DNA of 48,500 bases from Pseudomonadota bacterium (GCA_026399735.1 JAPLQK010000096.1:1-48500), one strand, 5' to 3'; shown: positions 1-9,388, numbered from the stretch's first letter. Notes: a model not told the origin generated them from the letters alone. Numbers and translations are program-made.

Positions 1-138
1 TGGGAGACCACCGGACGTCTGGCATCCCTGATGGGTTCGATCAAGATCGCCAGTCGCGGCGGTCAAAACCATGTGCTGACCCGCAATGAAATCGCAGCGA
101 AATTCGAACAACACTTCGGTTTTGCCATCACGCTGTAA
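1..138 (+). CDS. PfkB-family sugar/nucleoside kinase, C-terminal fragment
   Basis: The reading frame is open from the first base and stops with TAA at 136-138, so only the last 45 residues are visible. The segment starting WETTGRLASLMGSIKIA and the following GGQNH look like the C-terminal helices of adenosine-kinase-like PfkB proteins, where the catalytic and anion-hole residues lie upstream, outside this window. The next gene starts 3 bases after the stop, so the two are probably co-transcribed. The substrate cannot be told from this fragment. The family call rests on resemblance of a short tail and is moderate. Confidence 0.5.
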   Translation, partial: WETTGRLASLMGSIKIASRGGQNHVLTRNEIAAKFEQHFGFAITL

Positions 139-141
139 GCC

Positions 142-597
142 ATGTACCGACTGCTCTTTATCCTGTTGCTTGCCGGCTGCGCCGGCGGCCAGCGCGGCCT
201 GGATGCTAAAGGGCCGGAAACCATCAAGCCGGGCGTAATCGAGAGCATCACACCGATTGAAATGGATGCCAGCTCCAATGCAGGCTCCATGGCGGGCGGC
301 ATCTTCGGTCAGGTGGGCGGCGCAAATACCGGCACCGGACGCGGCTCTGTGGTGGGCTCAATATTCGGTTCAGTGCTGGGCGGCACGCTCGGAAACCAGG
401 CCGGCATCAAAAGCCGTCAGGGGCTGGAGTTATGGGTGAAACTGGACGGCGCGGAACAAAGCACCTATGTAATGCAGCCCGGCAAACCGGATGCCTTCAG
501 GGTCGGCGACCGCGTGCGCATCGTGCAAAAGAAGGGCGGCATAATCGTTGAACCGGATAGCAACCCGGCGACATCCCCTCCTGCACCGCGTCCCTGA
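142..597 (+). CDS. Glycine-zipper outer-membrane lipoprotein (SlyB/17-kDa antigen-like)
   Basis: This 151-residue protein has a short hydrophobic signal ending in the lipobox LLAGC, with the lipidated Cys at residue 13, so it should be an envelope lipoprotein. Residues 48-88 are very rich in Gly and small residues in a GxxxG-like pattern (GGIFGQVGG, then GSIFGSVLGGTLGNQAG), the pattern of glycine-zipper 2TM domains found in SlyB and rickettsial 17-kDa antigens. Residues 95-135 form a small polar domain with a YVMQPG-RVGDRVRI pattern, typical of the C-terminal half of SlyB-like proteins, and the end is Pro-rich. Known members affect envelope integrity, but no biochemical role can be assigned here. 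It follows the kinase fragment by 3 bp. Confidence 0.75.
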   Translation: MYRLLFILLLAGCAGGQRGLDAKGPETIKPGVIESITPIEMDASSNAGSMAGGIFGQVGGANTGTGRGSVVGSIFGSVLGGTLGNQAGIKSRQGLELWVKLDGAEQSTYVMQPGKPDAFRVGDRVRIVQKKGGIIVEPDSNPATSPPAPRP

Positions 598-683
598 TGC
601 GGCAACGTACAGCTTTATTCGGTAATCATCAGCATATAGGGTAAAATAACCGACCTGACGAGCCTAATACCATCGCCTACATC

Positions 684-1523
684 ATGTCTGAATCGTTCCC
701 GCTAGTAATGAGTTTTGCCGCCACCGATCCTTCCGGTGGCGCCGGTTTGCAGGCTGATATGCTGACCATCGCCAGCATGGGTTGTCATCCGCTGTCGGTG
801 GTAACCGCCATTACCGTACAGGACACCGGAGGAGTGGAAGATGTCCTGCCGATGGAGCCGGAATGGGTGATAGATCAGGCGCGCGCAATGCTCGAAGATG
901 TGCCGGTTGCCGCTTTCAAAATCGGCATGCTCGGCAGCGTGGAAAATATCGTGGCCATTGCCGAGATACTGGCAGATTACCCGGACGTCCCGTTTGTACT
1001 GGATACGGTGTTGGCTTCAGGGCGCGGCGATGAACTGGCGGACGAAGACATGCTGGATGCGATGTGCGAATTGCTGATACCGCAGGCCACCATCGTCACG
1101 CCGAACAGCATTGAAGCGCGCCGTCTTGCGATAGATGAAGACAATGAAGAAGATGACCCCAGTCTTGAAGAATGCGCCAAACGTATTCTGGCGATGGGCT
1201 GCGAATATGTGCTGATCACCGGAACACACGAACAATCCTCCAAAGTAATCAACACGTTATATAGCGAGCAAGGCGTGGTTCGCAGCGACAGCTGGACGCG
1301 TCTGCCGGGAAGCTATCACGGTTCCGGATGTACGCTGGCGTCTGCCATTGCTGCCCTGCTGGCGCAAGGCGTGGATGTACCGGAAGCGGTCAAGGAGGCT
1401 CAGGAATACACTTGGCAGACATTAAATGCGGGTTTCCGTCCAGGTATGGGACAGTTTATCCCGGACAGATTGTTCTGGGCGCGCGGCGAAGACGATGAAG
1501 ATAAGCCTGAGCGACTCAATTAA
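684..1523 (+). CDS. thiD: Hydroxymethylpyrimidine/phosphomethylpyrimidine kinase
   Basis: ThiD phosphorylates hydroxymethylpyrimidine and then its monophosphate, supplying the pyrimidine half of thiamine phosphate in the cytoplasm. The protein has 279 residues, close to the family norm of about 265-280. The N-terminal ATDPSGGAGLQADMLT substrate-binding signature lies at residues 13-28, and the C-terminal ribokinase-fold anion hole GSGC is at 213-216, followed by TLASAIAALLAQG. An acidic stretch (EDNEEDDPSLEE) near residue 155 and an acidic tail (GEDDEDKPE) are slightly unusual. The gene overlaps thiE by 29 bp, which argues for coupled expression. I see no THI-box (TPP riboswitch) in the 86 bp before it. 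Confidence 0.93.
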   Translation: MSESFPLVMSFAATDPSGGAGLQADMLTIASMGCHPLSVVTAITVQDTGGVEDVLPMEPEWVIDQARAMLEDVPVAAFKIGMLGSVENIVAIAEILADYPDVPFVLDTVLASGRGDELADEDMLDAMCELLIPQATIVTPNSIEARRLAIDEDNEEDDPSLEECAKRILAMGCEYVLITGTHEQSSKVINTLYSEQGVVRSDSWTRLPGSYHGSGCTLASAIAALLAQGVDVPEAVKEAQEYTWQTLNAGFRPGMGQFIPDRLFWARGEDDEDKPERLN

Positions 1524-2130
1524 CGGTTTATATGCAATTACGCCGGAGGAGATCAACACGGCAGAATTATTGCACAAGGTAAGGCTGGCTTTGCATGGCG
1601 GCGTCAGGCTCTTGCAGTATCGCAACAAGTCGGGCGATATCTCGAAGCGTTCAGAACAGGCTGCGGCCTTGCGCCAGCTGACGCTTGAATTCGGCATACC
1701 CCTGATTATCAACGATGACGCGCAGCTGGCAAAACAGGTGGATGCCGACGGGGTACATCTGGGTGGTGAAGACGGCAGTGTGGCTGCCGCGCGCGCGCTG
1801 TTGGGCAAGGATAAAATAATCGGCGTTTCTTGTTACAATCGCCTGAGCCTGGCGCATGCGGCCGCAACACAGGGAGCGAGTTATGTGGCATTCGGCGCAT
1901 TTTTTGCCTCCACCGTTAAACCATCAGCACCGGTGGCAACGCTGGACTTATTATCTCAGGCGCGCCGCGAGATCCACCTGCCCGTCGTAGCCATAGGCGG
2001 AATTACGACAGAGAATGGCGCCTCAGTTTTATCGGCGGGTGCGGATGCGCTGGCGGTTATTTCTGCGTTGTTCAGCGCGAAAGATATAACGCTTGCTGCG
2101 CGCCAGTTTGCAAATTTGAGTATCCAATAA
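1495..2130 (+). CDS. thiE: Thiamine-phosphate synthase
   Basis: ThiE joins HMP-pyrophosphate and the thiazole phosphate to make thiamine monophosphate. I chose the ATG at 1495 (MKISLSDSINGLYAITPEE), which gives 211 residues and starts just before the first TIM-barrel strand. The open frame runs on upstream inside thiD, but the extra residues there do not look like ThiE. Recognisable segments are LLQYRNKSG (pyrophosphate/HMP region), INDDAQLAKQVDADGVHLG, IGVSCYN, YVAFGAFFASTVKP and PVVAIGGIT, in the order expected for the family. The start lies inside the last 29 bp of thiD, so the pyrimidine kinase and the coupling enzyme are translated from one message. hemL begins 15 bp after the stop. Confidence 0.92.
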   Translation: MKISLSDSINGLYAITPEEINTAELLHKVRLALHGGVRLLQYRNKSGDISKRSEQAAALRQLTLEFGIPLIINDDAQLAKQVDADGVHLGGEDGSVAAARALLGKDKIIGVSCYNRLSLAHAAATQGASYVAFGAFFASTVKPSAPVATLDLLSQARREIHLPVVAIGGITTENGASVLSAGADALAVISALFSAKDITLAARQFANLSIQ

Positions 2131-2145
2131 TTAGAAAGACGCGAC

Positions 2146-3447
2146 ATGACATCAGATAATCCCGGGACTTCCAAAAATCAATCTCTTTTCGACGCATCGC
2201 AGCAAATCATTCCAGGCGGCGTGAATTCGCCGGTACGCGCATTTCGTTCCGTAGGCGGCACACCGTTGTTTTTCCAGCGTGGCAAAGGTGCTTACGTATG
2301 GGATGCGGACGACAAGCGCTATACCGATTACGTCGGTTCGTGGGGGCCGATGATCGCAGGTCACTGCCATCCGGATGTCGTCCGCGCGGTGCAGGATGCG
2401 GCGGCCAATGGGCTGGGGTTTGGCGCGCCAACAGCGTCCGAACTGGAAATCGCCGGATTGCTGTGTCATTTGCTGCCGAGTCTGGAAATGGTACGTTTGG
2501 TCAGTTCCGGCACGGAAGCGACCATGACGGCGATTCGTCTGGCGCGCGGCTTTACCGGTCGTTCGCGCATCGTCAAATTCGAAGGGTGTTATCACGGCCA
2601 CTCCGACGGCTTGCTGGTCAAGGCAGGATCCGGTGCACTGACTTTCGGACAGCCGAGTTCATCAGGCGTACCTGCCGAGATCGCCGCACTCACCACCGTG
2701 TTGGATTACAACGATGCTGCCGGTCTTGAGCGCGCGTTTGCCGAGATAGGCAATGAAATCGCTGCCGTGATCGTTGAACCGGTGGCAGGCAACATGAATC
2801 TGGTTACACCCAAACGTGAATTTCTCGATGCGTTGCGCAATCTCTGTACAAAATATGGCGCCGTGCTGATTCTGGACGAAGTGATGACGGGCTTCCGCGT
2901 CAGCCTGCAGGGCGCGCAAGGCTATTACGGCATCAAACCGGACCTGGTCACGCTGGGTAAGGTGATGGGCGGCGGTTTGCCGGCTGCAGCATTCGGCGGA
3001 CGGCGCGACATCATGCAATGTCTTGCGCCATTGGGTTCGGTGTATCAGGCAGGCACCTTGTCGGGCAATCCGGTCGCTGTTACGGCAGGTCTGGCAACCC
3101 TGAAACTGGTACAGGCCGAGGGGTTCTACCAGCACCTGTCACAACTGGCGAAACAACTGACTGAAGGCTTGACGGCCAGCGCCAAGAAACACGGCGTTCA
3201 GTTCTGCGCCCAATCGGTCGGCGGCATGTTCGGCTTGTACTTCAGCAAAACGGTGCCCACCAGTTATGCCGAGGTCATGTCCTGCGACAAGGAGGCTTTC
3301 AACCGCTTCTTCCACGCCATGCTGGATGCCGGTGTATATCTGGCGCCTTCGGCATTTGAAGCGGGTTTTGTATCCTCCGCTCACACTGAGGCAGATATCG
3401 ATGAGACGATAGCCGCAGCTGACGCAATTTTCTCGGTCTGGAAATAA
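2146..3447 (+). CDS. hemL: Glutamate-1-semialdehyde 2,1-aminomutase
   Basis: HemL converts glutamate-1-semialdehyde to 5-aminolevulinate, the last step of the C5 route into tetrapyrroles. The 433 residues match the usual length of about 425-435. The N-terminal [16 protein letters not shown] motif, the [16 protein letters not shown] cofactor loop, LDEVMTGFR (the Asp that contacts the PLP ring nitrogen) and the PLP lysine K272 in [10 protein letters not shown] are all present. The stop TAA overlaps the ATG of engB by one base (TAATG arrangement). hemB, the next enzyme of the pathway, lies one gene downstream, so this is a partial haem cluster interrupted by a GTPase gene. Confidence 0.96.
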   Translation: MTSDNPGTSKNQSLFDASQQIIPGGVNSPVRAFRSVGGTPLFFQRGKGAYVWDADDKRYTDYVGSWGPMIAGHCHPDVVRAVQDAAANGLGFGAPTASELEIAGLLCHLLPSLEMVRLVSSGTEATMTAIRLARGFTGRSRIVKFEGCYHGHSDGLLVKAGSGALTFGQPSSSGVPAEIAALTTVLDYNDAAGLERAFAEIGNEIAAVIVEPVAGNMNLVTPKREFLDALRNLCTKYGAVLILDEVMTGFRVSLQGAQGYYGIKPDLVTLGKVMGGGLPAAAFGGRRDIMQCLAPLGSVYQAGTLSGNPVAVTAGLATLKLVQAEGFYQHLSQLAKQLTEGLTASAKKHGVQFCAQSVGGMFGLYFSKTVPTSYAEVMSCDKEAFNRFFHAMLDAGVYLAPSAFEAGFVSSAHTEADIDETIAAADAIFSVWK

Positions 3448-4082
3448 TGGGACTTTTCTCACTGGCAACATTTTACACAACCGTCAACCACATCAAGGAC
3501 TTGCCGATACATGGCGGGAAAGAGGTCGCATTTGTCGGGCGGTCAAATGCCGGAAAATCAAGTGCAATCAATACATTAGCCAATCACGTGCGCCTGGCTT
3601 ATACCAGCAAAACGCCGGGCCGCACCCAGCATCTGAATTACTTCTCGCTGGGCAACGACAGTTATATCGTGGATTTGCCAGGCTACGGCTATGCCAAGGT
3701 GCCGCCGGAGGCCAAGCGTCATTGGGAATCCTTGTTAAGTACTTACTTGCAAAAGCGCGAAGAACTATGCGGGCTGATCGTTATCATGGATATACGCCGC
3801 CCCTTGCTTGAACTGGATGAAACCATGCTGGACTGGTTCGCCACGACCGGCAAGCCGATCCATATCCTGCTGACCAAGTCGGACAAGTTCAGTCGCCAGC
3901 AATCGACGCTGACCCTGATGAAAGTAAAAGCCTACCTTGCCGAAAATTACCCGCAGTGTTCCGTACAATTATTCTCCAGTCTGAAGAAACAAGGCGTGGA
4001 AGAAGCTGAAGCCGTGATCGCCGGATGGTTAAAACCGGATGCGTCGTCTGAGCCGAGTGTTGACGAAGGTATAATCGACTAG
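3447..4082 (+). CDS. engB: Ribosome-biogenesis GTP-binding protein EngB/YihA (YsxC)
   Basis: This is a small GTPase of 211 residues needed for late assembly of the large ribosomal subunit. The P-loop GRSNAGKSS is at residues 31-39, followed by the switch region [12 protein letters not shown], the G3 motif [10 protein letters not shown] and the G4 motif TKSDK. This is the complete EngB order. The ATG shares a base with the hemL stop, so translation is probably coupled. The C-terminal tail after about residue 195 is acidic and variable, as in other members. A hairpin whose T-tract is on the opposite strand follows 16 bp after the stop, so it is not an obvious terminator for this gene. Confidence 0.93.
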   Translation: MGLFSLATFYTTVNHIKDLPIHGGKEVAFVGRSNAGKSSAINTLANHVRLAYTSKTPGRTQHLNYFSLGNDSYIVDLPGYGYAKVPPEAKRHWESLLSTYLQKREELCGLIVIMDIRRPLLELDETMLDWFATTGKPIHILLTKSDKFSRQQSTLTLMKVKAYLAENYPQCSVQLFSSLKKQGVEEAEAVIAGWLKPDASSEPSVDEGIID

Positions 4083-4089
4083 TCGCTGA

Positions 4090-5259
<1,170 letters not shown>

Positions 5260-5265
5260 AACTCG

Positions 5266-5297
5266 CCCACATGTCGAGGCTCTGCCCGACCTGTGGG
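5266..5297. terminator. Hairpin between convergent hemB and a small membrane protein gene
   Basis: CCCACA (5266-5271) pairs with TGTGGG (5292-5297) and GTCG (5273-5276) with CGAC (5287-5290), with one mismatch between the two blocks. GGC (5278-5280) and GCC (5284-5286) can extend the stem further. No clear T-run follows on either strand. Its position between convergent genes suggests a transcript-end structure for hemB or for the leftward gene, but it is not a canonical intrinsic terminator. Confidence 0.45.
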
Positions 5298-5319
5298 GTT
5301 AGTTAAAGCCGGTGCCGTA

Positions 5320-5541
5320 TTACTCAAAAGGATGTTCAAACACACCTTTTTGAAAAAATGATTTTAATAGTGATGTCAGGATTTTCACTGCCAGATTCAC
5401 AACAAAAACTACCGAAATAAACTGGAGTGCAATCACCGGCAATGCGGCTGAGCCACCGTATTCAGACTGATAAAATGACGCCAGAAAAAGTGCAAAGAGG
5501 GCTATTAACAATCCTGCAGCATTAATAAATATTTTATTCAC
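5320..5541 (-). CDS. Small two-helix membrane protein of unknown function
   Basis: This is a 73-residue protein starting at GTG (5541-5539), with a good Shine-Dalgarno GGGAGC six bases before it on the minus strand. Residues 4-24 (INAAGLLIALFALFLASF) and about 34-58 (LPVIALQFISVVFVVNLAVK) are two hydrophobic helices joined by a short polar loop. The end is basic then mixed (KSFFQKGVFEHPFE). I recognise no family. It lies between hemB, which converges on it, and mnmE on the same strand, separated from mnmE by a 17-bp palindrome. A real gene is likely from the start signal, the hydrophobic pattern and the lack of any competing frame. No function is proposed. Confidence 0.6.
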   Translation of the reverse strand: MNKIFINAAGLLIALFALFLASFYQSEYGGSAALPVIALQFISVVFVVNLAVKILTSLLKSFFQKGVFEHPFE

Positions 5542-5602
5542 GACAAGCTCCCTGAATGAAAAACGATGGGAGTACTATAAACAATCAAATTTACTTGCCG
5601 CT

Positions 5603-5642
5603 TACAACGGATAAAAAATATAATAATTTTTTATCCGTTGTA
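5603..5642. repeat. Perfect 17-bp inverted repeat with a 6-base loop, 3' of mnmE
   Basis: The arm TACAACGGATAAAAAAT (5603-5619) is matched exactly by its reverse complement at 5626-5642, around ATAATA. It begins 7 bases after the mnmE stop codon on the minus strand. The A/T runs are next to the loop and the G/C-containing part is at the base, the opposite of a textbook terminator stem followed by a U-run. It may still form the 3' end of the rpmH-mnmE transcript, or act as a protein-binding palindrome upstream of the small membrane-protein gene. Confidence 0.7.
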
Positions 5643-5648
5643 CCAGAA

Positions 5649-6980
5649 CTATTTGCCGATGCAGAACCGGCTGAAAATTTCGCCTAACAGATCGTCAGCC
5701 GTAAATTTTCCGGTAATGCTATTGAGCGCTTGCTGAGTCAGGCGCAATTCTTCGGCGAACAACTCAGGCTGATTCAGTAACGTCATTGCCTGTTCAAGAT
5801 GAACATTGGCCAGATTCAACGCAATCACGTGACGTTCCCGCGCAATGAAAATGCCGCCTTCCTGGCTGTGCCAGCCGATCAGTTTGAGTATCTGTTCGCG
5901 CAAGGCTTCTATGCCCAAGCCAGACTTGGCGGAAATGTAGATACCCTCTTCCGTACCGGTTTTATCGTGCAGCAGATCCGCTTTGTTGAAGACCAGCAGA
6001 TGGGGGATATCGGCGGGAAAGCTGGAAATGATTTCCACATCCTCTTCGCTGCACCCACCGGCTGCATCGAGCAACAACAGGATCAGGTCGGCACGCTGAA
6101 GCGTCTGGCGGGTCCGCGCCATACCCATATTCTCGACCTCGTCTTCAGATATGCGCAGCCCTGCCGTATCCATGATATGCAGCGGCACGCCGCGTATCTG
6201 TATCGCCTGACGGATAACATCCCGTGTCGTTCCCGGCACATCGCTGACCAAGGCAATTTCCTCGCCGGCGAGCCGGTTGAGCAGACTGGATTTACCGACA
6301 TTGGGCCGCCCGACCAGTGCGATATGTGCACCTTCACGCAGCAAGCTGCCCTGTTTGGCAGTATCTAAAGTCAGCTGTAGTCTGATTTGAATTTTTTGCA
6401 GAAGAAAATCGCGATGCGTGGTATCAACGACCTCGATATCCTCTTCAGGGAAGTCCAGCATCGCCTCGACCAGCATGCGCAAACGAATCAGTTCATCTAC
6501 CAATTCATTGATCGCCGCAGAAAATTCGCCATGCAGTGAACGCATCGCGCTGCGCGCAGCTTCAATCGTGGTCGCTTCAATAAGATCGGCCACACTTTCT
6601 GCCTGCGCCAGATCAATCTTGTCGTTCAGGAAAGCTCTGCGGGTAAATTCGCCGGGTTCGGCAAGCCGTGCGCCCAACCCAAGACAACGTTGTAACAGCA
6701 AGTGCAGCACAGCAGATCCGCCATGCCCCTGCAATTCCAGCACATCCTCACCGGTATAGGAATTTGGCGCCGAAAAGTACAGCGCGAGTCCCTGATCGAT
6801 TACTTCACCAGCTTCGTCCTTAAAGTCAGTGAAAGTGGCATGACGCGGCACGGGAAGTTTGCCCAACACGGCCAGCGCAATGTGGCTTATACCGCGTCCC
6901 GAGATACGAACCACCCCCACACCACCGCGACCCTGTGCAGTGGCTATTGCAGCTATCGTATCAACGCTTGGCAGCGGCAC
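5649..6980 (-). CDS. mnmE: tRNA modification GTPase MnmE (TrmE)
   Basis: MnmE works with MnmG to install the carboxymethylaminomethyl group at U34 of certain tRNAs. The 443 residues comprise an N-terminal tetrahydrofolate-binding domain (starting DTIAAIATAQGRGGVGVVRISG), a helical domain and an inserted G domain. The G domain has P-loop GRPNVGKS at 224-231, DVPGTTRD at 247-254, DTAG at 271-274 and an NKAD motif. The conserved C-terminal FCIGK (439-443) includes the invariant Cys440. The gene overlaps the end of yidC by 20 bp and is the last member of the rpmH-rnpA-yidD-yidC-mnmE cluster that reads away from dnaA. Confidence 0.96.
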   Translation of the reverse strand: MPLPSVDTIAAIATAQGRGGVGVVRISGRGISHIALAVLGKLPVPRHATFTDFKDEAGEVIDQGLALYFSAPNSYTGEDVLELQGHGGSAVLHLLLQRCLGLGARLAEPGEFTRRAFLNDKIDLAQAESVADLIEATTIEAARSAMRSLHGEFSAAINELVDELIRLRMLVEAMLDFPEEDIEVVDTTHRDFLLQKIQIRLQLTLDTAKQGSLLREGAHIALVGRPNVGKSSLLNRLAGEEIALVSDVPGTTRDVIRQAIQIRGVPLHIMDTAGLRISEDEVENMGMARTRQTLQRADLILLLLDAAGGCSEEDVEIISSFPADIPHLLVFNKADLLHDKTGTEEGIYISAKSGLGIEALREQILKLIGWHSQEGGIFIARERHVIALNLANVHLEQAMTLLNQPELFAEELRLTQQALNSITGKFTADDLLGEIFSRFCIGK

Positions 6981-8586
6981 CTGCGACCTCTACGCTGCGA
7001 GTGATATACCATTGCTGGGCAATGGACAAACCGTTATTGACGATTGAGTACAATACCAGACCGGCAGGGAAAAAGAAGAACACCACACTGAATGCAATCG
7101 GCATGATTTTCATGATCTGTGCCTGCATCGGATCAGCCGGCGTAGGATTCAGTCTGGATTGAACAAACATGCTGATACCCATCAGCAGTGGCAAAACATA
7201 ATACGGGTCAGCAGCGGAAAGATCGGTAATCCAGCCTATGAAAGGTGCATTCCGCATTTCGACACTGGCCAGGATAGACCAGTAAAGCGCAATAAAGACC
7301 GGTATCTGAATAACAACGGGCAGACATCCACCGAGCGGGTTGATTTTCTCTGTTTTATACAGTTCCATCATCGCTTTATTTAGTTTTTCGCGGTCATTTG
7401 CATGCTGCTGCTTAAGCTTTTCCAGCTTGGGCGCAACCTGACGCATTTTTGCCATGGAGCGGTAGCTCGCAGCCGACAGGGGGAAAAACAATAACTTGAT
7501 CAACAAGGTGAGTATGATGATCGCCACGCCCCAGTTATGTACGATGCCCTCAATAAATCTCAGCGTCCAGAAAATTGGCGTTGCGACAACCGTCAGCCAG
7601 CCATAATCAACCGTCAAACCTAAACCCGGTGCAATAGCATTCAGCCTGGATTCAGTAGGACCGGCATACAACGCTACATTGATGATCCCTTTTTGTCCTG
7701 GTGCAATGGCTGGTACGGGAAGTACCACGCCCGCCGTGTACAAATCACCATTTTTCTTGGTGAAATATTCACGTTTGCTGGTGTCTTTCGGGATCCATGC
7801 TGCAACAAAATAATGCTGCAACATCGCAATCCAGCCGTTATCCGATTCCTTTGGATAACTTACTTTTTTCTTGTCTATGTCAGAGAAACTGACTTTCTGA
7901 AACTTTTCCTTATCGGTGTACACTGCTGCGCCGGTAAAGGTAGGTACCATTTTAGAACCACCCGCAGGGTCAATGCCATCACGAACGAATTGATAATAGG
8001 CTGAACTGGTTAAAGCAACAGCTGTATTATTTTGAATCTCATAAGCCACATCGACAACGTAACTGTCTTTATGAAAGGTCAGCAACTTGGCAACCGTAAT
8101 TCCGTTCGCTGTCGCAGCCGTCAATCGCACCTGAAGCTGATCACCAGTCAAGACATAGTCATCTTTTTCTGCACTGAACAAACTGGTGTGGTTAGGTAAA
8201 CCTGCGCCTAACAAACCCGACTGGGCAATATAGTTGTGCGTATTGGGACCTTTCTCAAACAACACGAAATGCTTGCTTTTGTCCTCTCCATCGGCATGTT
8301 TCAAAAAATCCAAATGCTGAATATCTCCACCCAAGGTATTAATCTGGGCTTCCAGAAAATCAGTTTTGACCTTGATAATTTTTCCTGATTCGGTTTTTAC
8401 CGTCTGCTGGACAATCGTCGTTGCAGAAGCCACATCGTCTGATTTGCCAGACGCTACAGGCAACTCGGCTTTTACTGTCGCAACTTGCTGCTCAACTTGC
8501 GGATGTTGATAGCGTTGCCAGCCATCCCATACCATCATCAGTGAGAAGGAAAATATTATAAACAGGAAGAGTCTCTGAAAGTCCAT
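6961..8586 (-). CDS. yidC: Membrane protein insertase YidC
   Basis: YidC inserts and folds inner-membrane proteins, alone or with SecYEG. The 541 residues show the Gram-negative layout: an N-terminal signal-anchor helix (FLFIIFSFSLMMVWDGW), a large periplasmic beta-sandwich domain of about 300 residues, and then the conserved insertase core from about residue 355 with five membrane helices. The core contains the cytoplasmic hairpin (RSMAKMRQVAPKLEKLKQQH), NPLGGCLPVVIQIPVFIALYW and a GLVLYSIVNNGLSIAQQW ending. It is followed by mnmE (20-bp overlap) and preceded by yidD (19-bp gap), the usual origin-proximal order. Clients would include the c and a subunits of F-type ATPases. Confidence 0.97.
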   Translation of the reverse strand: MDFQRLFLFIIFSFSLMMVWDGWQRYQHPQVEQQVATVKAELPVASGKSDDVASATTIVQQTVKTESGKIIKVKTDFLEAQINTLGGDIQHLDFLKHADGEDKSKHFVLFEKGPNTHNYIAQSGLLGAGLPNHTSLFSAEKDDYVLTGDQLQVRLTAATANGITVAKLLTFHKDSYVVDVAYEIQNNTAVALTSSAYYQFVRDGIDPAGGSKMVPTFTGAAVYTDKEKFQKVSFSDIDKKKVSYPKESDNGWIAMLQHYFVAAWIPKDTSKREYFTKKNGDLYTAGVVLPVPAIAPGQKGIINVALYAGPTESRLNAIAPGLGLTVDYGWLTVVATPIFWTLRFIEGIVHNWGVAIIILTLLIKLLFFPLSAASYRSMAKMRQVAPKLEKLKQQHANDREKLNKAMMELYKTEKINPLGGCLPVVIQIPVFIALYWSILASVEMRNAPFIGWITDLSAADPYYVLPLLMGISMFVQSRLNPTPADPMQAQIMKIMPIAFSVVFFFFPAGLVLYSIVNNGLSIAQQWYITRSVEVAGAAAKR

Positions 8587-8605
8587 GATGGTATTTTTTA
8601 ATTAA

Positions 8606-8815
8606 TTAGGGTGCAGGATCATAACCACCCGGATGCCAGGGATTACAACGTGCGAGACGCTTGATGCTCAACCAAAGGCCTTTAATCAAACCATGCCTGG
8701 TTAAAGCATCGCATGCATAATGAGAACAACTTGGAGTAAAGCGACAGGTCGGAGGTTTCATCGGACTAATCAGATACTGATAACCATGAATAATTTTTAT
8801 CAGAATTATGCGCAT
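8606..8815 (-). CDS. yidD: Membrane protein insertion efficiency factor YidD
   Basis: This is a 69-residue protein of the YidD/HlyA-like family, a small amphipathic inner-membrane-associated protein that assists YidC-dependent insertion. The family core is intact: YQYLISPMKPPTCRFTPSCS, then YACDALTRHG and the C-terminal LARCNPWHPGGYDP motif, with the three conserved Cys in the C-x-F-x-P-S-C and RCNPW contexts. It overlaps the 3' end of rnpA by 10 bp and is followed by yidC, the standard gene order. Confidence 0.95.
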   Translation of the reverse strand: MRIILIKIIHGYQYLISPMKPPTCRFTPSCSHYACDALTRHGLIKGLWLSIKRLARCNPWHPGGYDPAP

Positions 8816-9159
8816 CGCGTTGCCACCCGACTGAAGAGATTATTCAGACAATCTGCGTCCGGTCTTTCGCCATTCCGTGCCATCACAACCAAATCAATAC
8901 CGCATCCCTTGATTTGATGAACTCTGAATAATTCTCGAATTGCACGCTTGGCCTTATTTCTGTCCACCGATTTAGGTATATATCTTTTCGCCACAACAAT
9001 ACCTAATCGCGCTTTTTTTGTGTGATTCGGCATAAAAAAAAGCTTGAAATACTTGTCTGAAATCACATGTGCTTTCAGACATTGTCCATAGCCTTCACTG
9101 CGCGGGATACGTTGCGCAGCTGCAAAGCTATTTTCATGCTTACACTGCGAGTCTTGCAC
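8806..9159 (-). CDS. rnpA: Ribonuclease P protein component
   Basis: RnpA is the basic protein subunit of RNase P, which matures the 5' end of tRNAs. The conserved helix [15 protein letters not shown] (an RNR-type motif with Lys in place of the second Arg) and the preceding [10 protein letters not shown] strand identify it. No ATG or plausible start exists downstream of the rpmH stop before the conserved N-terminal FAAAQRI. The start must therefore lie inside rpmH: GTG at 9159 (117 residues, chosen here) or GTG at 9180 (124 residues). The gene overlaps rpmH by at least 20 bp in another frame and overlaps yidD by 10 bp at the other end. Confidence 0.9.
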   Translation of the reverse strand: MQDSQCKHENSFAAAQRIPRSEGYGQCLKAHVISDKYFKLFFMPNHTKKARLGIVVAKRYIPKSVDRNKAKRAIRELFRVHQIKGCGIDLVVMARNGERPDADCLNNLFSRVATRCA

Positions 9160-9274
9160 GGCCCTTGGCGCGACGAGCACGGATGACTGCGCGGCCGCCG
9201 CGTGTTTTCATGCGAACTAAAAAGCCGTGAGTGCGTTTTCTCTTAGTAACTGAAGGTTGGTATGTGCGTTTCAT
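9140..9274 (-). CDS. rpmH: 50S ribosomal protein L34
   Basis: This is a 44-codon gene starting [18 protein letters not shown] and ending with TAA at 9142-9140. It is extremely basic and contains the conserved block [20 protein letters not shown], with length and sequence typical of L34, a small protein of the large ribosomal subunit. It is the first gene of the leftward cluster and lies divergent from dnaA across a 178-bp regulatory region, the classic arrangement at bacterial origins. On the minus strand a purine-rich AAGGATA lies about 9-15 bases before the start. A consensus-like promoter stands about 35 bp upstream. Confidence 0.97.
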   Translation of the reverse strand: MKRTYQPSVTKRKRTHGFLVRMKTRGGRAVIRARRAKGRARLAV

Positions 9275-9308
9275 TCTGAATTATCCTTGGGAAGTCATAA
9301 AACGCGAT

Positions 9309-9337
9309 ATTACAATGTGTTAAGCCTTAGATGTCAA
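9309..9337 (-). promoter_or_regulatory. Sigma70-type promoter of rpmH
   Basis: Read on the minus strand, a perfect -35 TTGACA (9337-9332) is followed after exactly 17 bases by the -10-like TGTAAT (9314-9309). About 34 bases then separate it from the rpmH start at 9274. Spacing and match suggest a strong promoter for the ribosomal protein cluster. Its upstream edge lies 21 bp from the DnaA-box array at 9358-9388, so DnaA binding could influence it. Confidence 0.65.
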
Positions 9338-9357
9338 GATAAATTTGCGTTGCCATC

Positions 9358-9388
9358 TGTGGATTGTTTGTGGATTGCCTGTGGATAA
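9358..9388. promoter_or_regulatory. Three DnaA-box-like 9-mers spaced 11 bp, dnaA/rpmH intergenic region
   Basis: TGTGGATTG (9358-9366), TGTGGATTG (9369-9377) and TGTGGATAA (9380-9388) follow each other in the same orientation at exact 11-bp steps. The third is a perfect complement of the consensus DnaA box TTATCCACA; the other two differ at the last two positions. They lie 65 bp upstream of the dnaA start codon, where DnaA autoregulation is known in other bacteria. The regular spacing would place the boxes on nearly the same face of the helix. Confidence 0.75.

Noticed and set aside
598-683. TPP riboswitch before thiD
   Set aside because: The 86-bp gap is too short for a complete THI-box and shows none of its conserved CUGAGA/ACCUGA segments.
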